NCBI GenBank assembly: GCA_031282385.1
Contig: JAITDV010000334.1
Span: forward strand, 1 to 10,028
Reading direction: 5' to 3'
DNA: 10,028 nt
Source of the DNA: Planctomycetaceae bacterium
GTDB lineage: Bacteria > Planctomycetota > Planctomycetia > Pirellulales > Thermoguttaceae
The notes under the pieces are model-generated. The model was not told the DNA's origin. It saw only the letters and a list, made by a program, of their open reading frames with translations, and ran no database searches. Shown here piece after piece: positions 7,524-10,028 of this stretch; position 1 is the first letter of the stretch, and each line of letters begins with the position of its first letter. The translations under genes were made by a program, and so were the position numbers.

Positions 7524-9773
7524 ATGGTTTCTCTTCAGGACAGTTTGGTTTCCAGTTCTGCGCGTACGTTGCCGGTGCGTGTACGCCATGATATTTCGGC
7601 ACAACGACAACAATATCTCGGTCGTACTTATTGGATAATAAAAGAACCAATTGGTTCAAGATATTTCCGCTTGCAAGACGAAGAATACGCGATCATGAAA
7701 TTACTCAACGGTGAAAGAAGTCTCGATGATATTAAGCGTGAATTTGAAAATATGTTTCCGCCGCAAAAAGTTTCTTTGGACGAAATTCAGAACTTTCTCG
7801 GACAATTACACCAAAACGGACTTATTATTGCAGCAACGCCTGAACAAGGTAATGAATTATTGAAACGAAAAAAGAAACGAAAAAAACAAGAACTATTCCA
7901 GAAATTCACAAACGTACTGGCAATAAAATTCAAAGGTTTTGATCCTGATACGATTCTTACTATACTTTATCGTTACGTTTATCCGCTTTTTCATCCGGCA
8001 ATTATTTTGTTTTCGTTTTTACTTTGTTTATCAGCGTTATTACTTGTGGTGATCAATTTTGATACATTTCGTTCAAAGTTGCCTGAATTTAACCAATTTT
8101 TCAGCCCGTTAAATCTTCTATTACTAAGTGCAACTTTGGGCGCAACAAAAGTCTTACACGAGTTCGGACACGGACTAACTGCTAAATATTTTAAAGGTGA
8201 ATGTCACGAGATGGGAGTTATGTTTCTTGTGCTTACGCCTTGTCTTTATGTCAATGTTTCGGATTCGTGGTTGTTGCCGAACAAATGGCATCGGATTGCG
8301 ATTGCGATTGCGGGAATGTATGTTGAATGTGTGCTTGCGGCGATATGTACATTTATTTGGTGGTATTCAAATGAAGGTCTTTTGAATTATCTTGCGTTGA
8401 ATATAATGTTCGTTTCGTCTGTGAGTACAATTGTTTTCAACATCAATCCATTGTTACGTTATGACGGCTATTACGTAATGTCGGATTGGTTGGAAATTCC
8501 AAATTTACGCCAGAAATCAACAAAAATTTTGACCCGAAAATGTATGCAATGGTTTCTCGGTATGGAACAACCGGAAGACCCTTTTTTGCCGAAACGTAAT
8601 CAGATACTTTTTGTGATTTATTCGATTTCGGCGTTTTGTTATAAATGGGTTGTGCTTGCTTCGATTCTTTTTTTCATATACAAAGTATTCGAGCCGTATG
8701 GATTGAAAATTGTCGGACAAGCAATTGCGGTTGCGTCGCTTTTTAGTTTATTTATAATGCCGCTTTACAAAGTAATTAAATTTTTCCGTGTTCCAGGCAG
8801 GTTGTATAAAGTGAAAAAATTAAGATTTTATTTTTCGTTGTTGTTGGTTACGGGAATAGTTGCGTTTCTGTTATTTTTTCCGTTGCCGTATTTTGTCATT
8901 TCACCAGCAATAATTGAACTGCGCAGCACGCATTCGCAATACGTTTACATTCCAAATGCACCAGGCGGATGTAGGTTGAAAGAAGTCAATGTTAAAGCAG
9001 GACAATTTGTTCAAAAAGGCGATACGCTGGGCATTCTTGAAAATTTCGAGCTGCAAAATGAATTGATTTCGCTCAATGGAAAACTTAAAGAACTGCAAAA
9101 AGAACTGCAAACATTGCAACAACTCAAATTACGCAACAGTGAAGTTGCATTGCGAATCGAGCCTTTGCAAGAATCAATTGCCGCAACAAAACAAGTTTTA
9201 AAAGAAAAATTGCGTGTTTTTGATAATTTGACTTTGAAAACTGAATTGTCAGGCGTAGTTGTCTCGCCGAGTTGGAAACCGTATCAATTGCCGGAAGATG
9301 ATCAATTACCGGAATGGTATGGTTCTCCGCTTGAGGCAATGAATATAGGTGCAACGTTTGAATCTGGGACGGTCTTTTGTGCAGTTGGCGACACGTGTTA
9401 TTTAGAAGTGGTGATTGTTGTTGACCAGTCGAAGATGGGATTTTTACGGATAGGCAATCGGGTAGAGGTAATGTTGCATGAGTTATCAGATCGAATATTT
9501 GTCGGAGAAATAAACGAATTTGAAGAACAAGCCGTAGCATCCGTCGAAATTCAATTGTCAACAACCGCAGGCGGAGAAGTACCAACTATGCGCCAAAAAG
9601 ATGGAAGCGAAAAACCAACAAGCGCATCTTACCGTGTAAAAATGTTGCTCGACAACCCAAACAATATAATCAAACCCGGAATGACAGGAATAGCAAAAAT
9701 CCATGTTGCTCCACAAACTTTATCAATGAGAGCATGGCGGTTATTCAACGAAATTTTCAACTTCAATTTATAA
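7524..9773 (+). CDS. PqqD-like / M50 zinc metalloprotease / HlyD-like adaptor fusion membrane protein
   Basis: A 749-residue inner-membrane protein with three modules. Residues about 30-105 resemble PqqD (peptide-binding winged helix): YFRLQDEEY, LLNGERSLDDI, then FLGQLHQNGLI. A very basic linker at 114-121 (KRKKKRKK) precedes the first membrane segment and suggests a cytoplasmic N-terminus. Residues about 150-458 are hydrophobic with roughly six to eight membrane segments. They carry HEFGH (212-216) and NPLLRYDG (308-315, Asp314), matching the HExxH plus Asp zinc site of site-2-type M50 peptidases. Residues about 478-508 (KEVNVKAGQFVQKGDTLGIL) and 568-582 form the two halves of a biotinyl/lipoyl-like domain split by a coiled coil (about 508-567). 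A HlyD-type beta-barrel follows to about 728, including IIKPGMTGIAKI. ATG 7524 is the first start after an in-frame stop at 7515-7517; only a weak GAG precedes it. A peptide maturation or efflux role is inferred. No ABC or outer-membrane partner lies in the window. Confidence 0.92.
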   Translation: MVSLQDSLVSSSARTLPVRVRHDISAQRQQYLGRTYWIIKEPIGSRYFRLQDEEYAIMKLLNGERSLDDIKREFENMFPPQKVSLDEIQNFLGQLHQNGLIIAATPEQGNELLKRKKKRKKQELFQKFTNVLAIKFKGFDPDTILTILYRYVYPLFHPAIILFSFLLCLSALLLVVINFDTFRSKLPEFNQFFSPLNLLLLSATLGATKVLHEFGHGLTAKYFKGECHEMGVMFLVLTPCLYVNVSDSWLLPNKWHRIAIAIAGMYVECVLAAICTFIWWYSNEGLLNYLALNIMFVSSVSTIVFNINPLLRYDGYYVMSDWLEIPNLRQKSTKILTRKCMQWFLGMEQPEDPFLPKRNQILFVIYSISAFCYKWVVLASILFFIYKVFEPYGLKIVGQAIAVASLFSLFIMPLYKVIKFFRVPGRLYKVKKLRFYFSLLLVTGIVAFLLFFPLPYFVISPAIIELRSTHSQYVYIPNAPGGCRLKEVNVKAGQFVQKGDTLGILENFELQNELISLNGKLKELQKELQTLQQLKLRNSEVALRIEPLQESIAATKQVLKEKLRVFDNLTLKTELSGVVVSPSWKPYQLPEDDQLPEWYGSPLEAMNIGATFESGTVFCAVGDTCYLEVVIVVDQSKMGFLRIGNRVEVMLHELSDRIFVGEINEFEEQAVASVEIQLSTTAGGEVPTMRQKDGSEKPTSASYRVKMLLDNPNNIIKPGMTGIAKIHVAPQTLSMRAWRLFNEIFNFNL

Positions 9774-10028
9774 CTGGATTTTGAAAATATGATTTTAATC
9801 TTCAAAATTAAGGTATTGAAACCGTTCACGACTTAAGTTTCGTTTACTTCTGCCAGCTTATTTATCTGAAAGCAGCTTTTGCGCTCTTGAGTCACGCAAT
9901 TCATAAGACGAACAATATATAAACTCCTCAAAAAAATACAAGCAATGAAAATAACAAAATAACAAAAACGTCTTGTTACCGATTTATTGTTACAAAAAAT
10001 TGTTGTGTGTTTGTGTAATTTTTTTGTG
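9774..10028. other. Non-coding right edge
   Basis: No open reading frame of note. Just past the M50 stop codon, ATTTTGAA (9778-9785) and TTCAAAAT (9801-9808) are perfectly complementary around 15 bases. They contain almost no G or C and no T tract follows, so a terminator is not called. Repeat copy D occupies 9822-9915. The remainder is AT-rich, with two TTGTTAC words near 9973 and 9988. Confidence 0.5.
9822..9915 (-). repeat. ~95-base intergenic repeat, copy D
   Basis: Read on the minus strand: TTGTTCGTCTTATGAATT, GCGTGACTCAAGAGCGCAAAA, CTGCTTTCAGATAAATAAG, CTGGCAGAAGTAAACGAAA and ending CGTGAACGG. It is about two thirds identical to copy C by hand alignment with one gap. It begins 49 bases after the M50 stop codon and is inverted relative to copy C, so C and D bracket the M50 gene. 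Confidence 0.85.

Noticed and set aside
7429..7659. 76-codon minus-strand frame over the M50 start
   Set aside because: It overlaps the confidently assigned N-terminus of the M50 fusion in antisense and has no supporting motif.
9124..9585. 153-codon minus-strand open frame inside the M50 gene
   Set aside because: It is antisense to the HlyD-like part of a well-supported gene and its Leu/Arg-rich, motif-free translation looks like a shadow.
6825..9915. Insertion sequence with transposase
   Set aside because: No transposase-like frame exists between or beside the copies; only non-coding repeat units are present.
9960..9978. TAACAA / TTGTTA hairpin near the right edge
   Set aside because: Six AT-rich pairs with a 7-base loop are expected by chance in this composition and no T tract follows.

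Overview
The window is AT-rich bacterial DNA that looks like part of a planctomycete genome (Planctomycetota/PVC group). The assignment rests on two protein architectures typical of that phylum: a very large secreted alpha-2-macroglobulin (A2M) with a helical N-terminal extension, and a single polypeptide joining a PqqD-like domain, an M50 zinc protease core and a HlyD-type adaptor arm. Neither gene has a clear Shine-Dalgarno sequence. The phylum call is inference from families I recognise, not from a search.

Layout: 1-320 is non-coding, with a strikingly G-rich first 40 bases and a weak terminator-like hairpin just beyond the A2M stop codon. 321-6764 (minus) is one A2M gene of 2147 codons, with a secretion signal and an intact C-T-E-Q thioester motif. 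6765-7523 is a 759-base divergent intergenic region holding three full copies and one truncated copy of a ~95-base repeat. 7524-9773 (plus) is the 749-codon PqqD/M50/HlyD membrane protein, with HEFGH and NPLLRYDG zinc-site motifs. 9774-10028 is non-coding and holds a fourth full repeat copy, in inverted orientation.

Working together: the A2M protein is predicted to be an envelope protease trap that uses a bait loop and a covalent thioester. The M50 fusion is predicted to sit in the inner membrane, recognise something through its PqqD-like domain, and reach into the periplasm with its HlyD-like arm. A link between them (peptide maturation/export next to protease defence) is speculative; they are divergent and share no visible operon.

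The least explained element is the repeat family. Five members lie within about 3.1 kb, all in intergenic DNA, with a shared core, an internal hairpin that is clear in some copies, and short CTGTTC...GAACAG-type terminal inverted repeats. The copies bracket the M50 gene in inverted orientation, and a copy precedes each gene in that gene's own direction.
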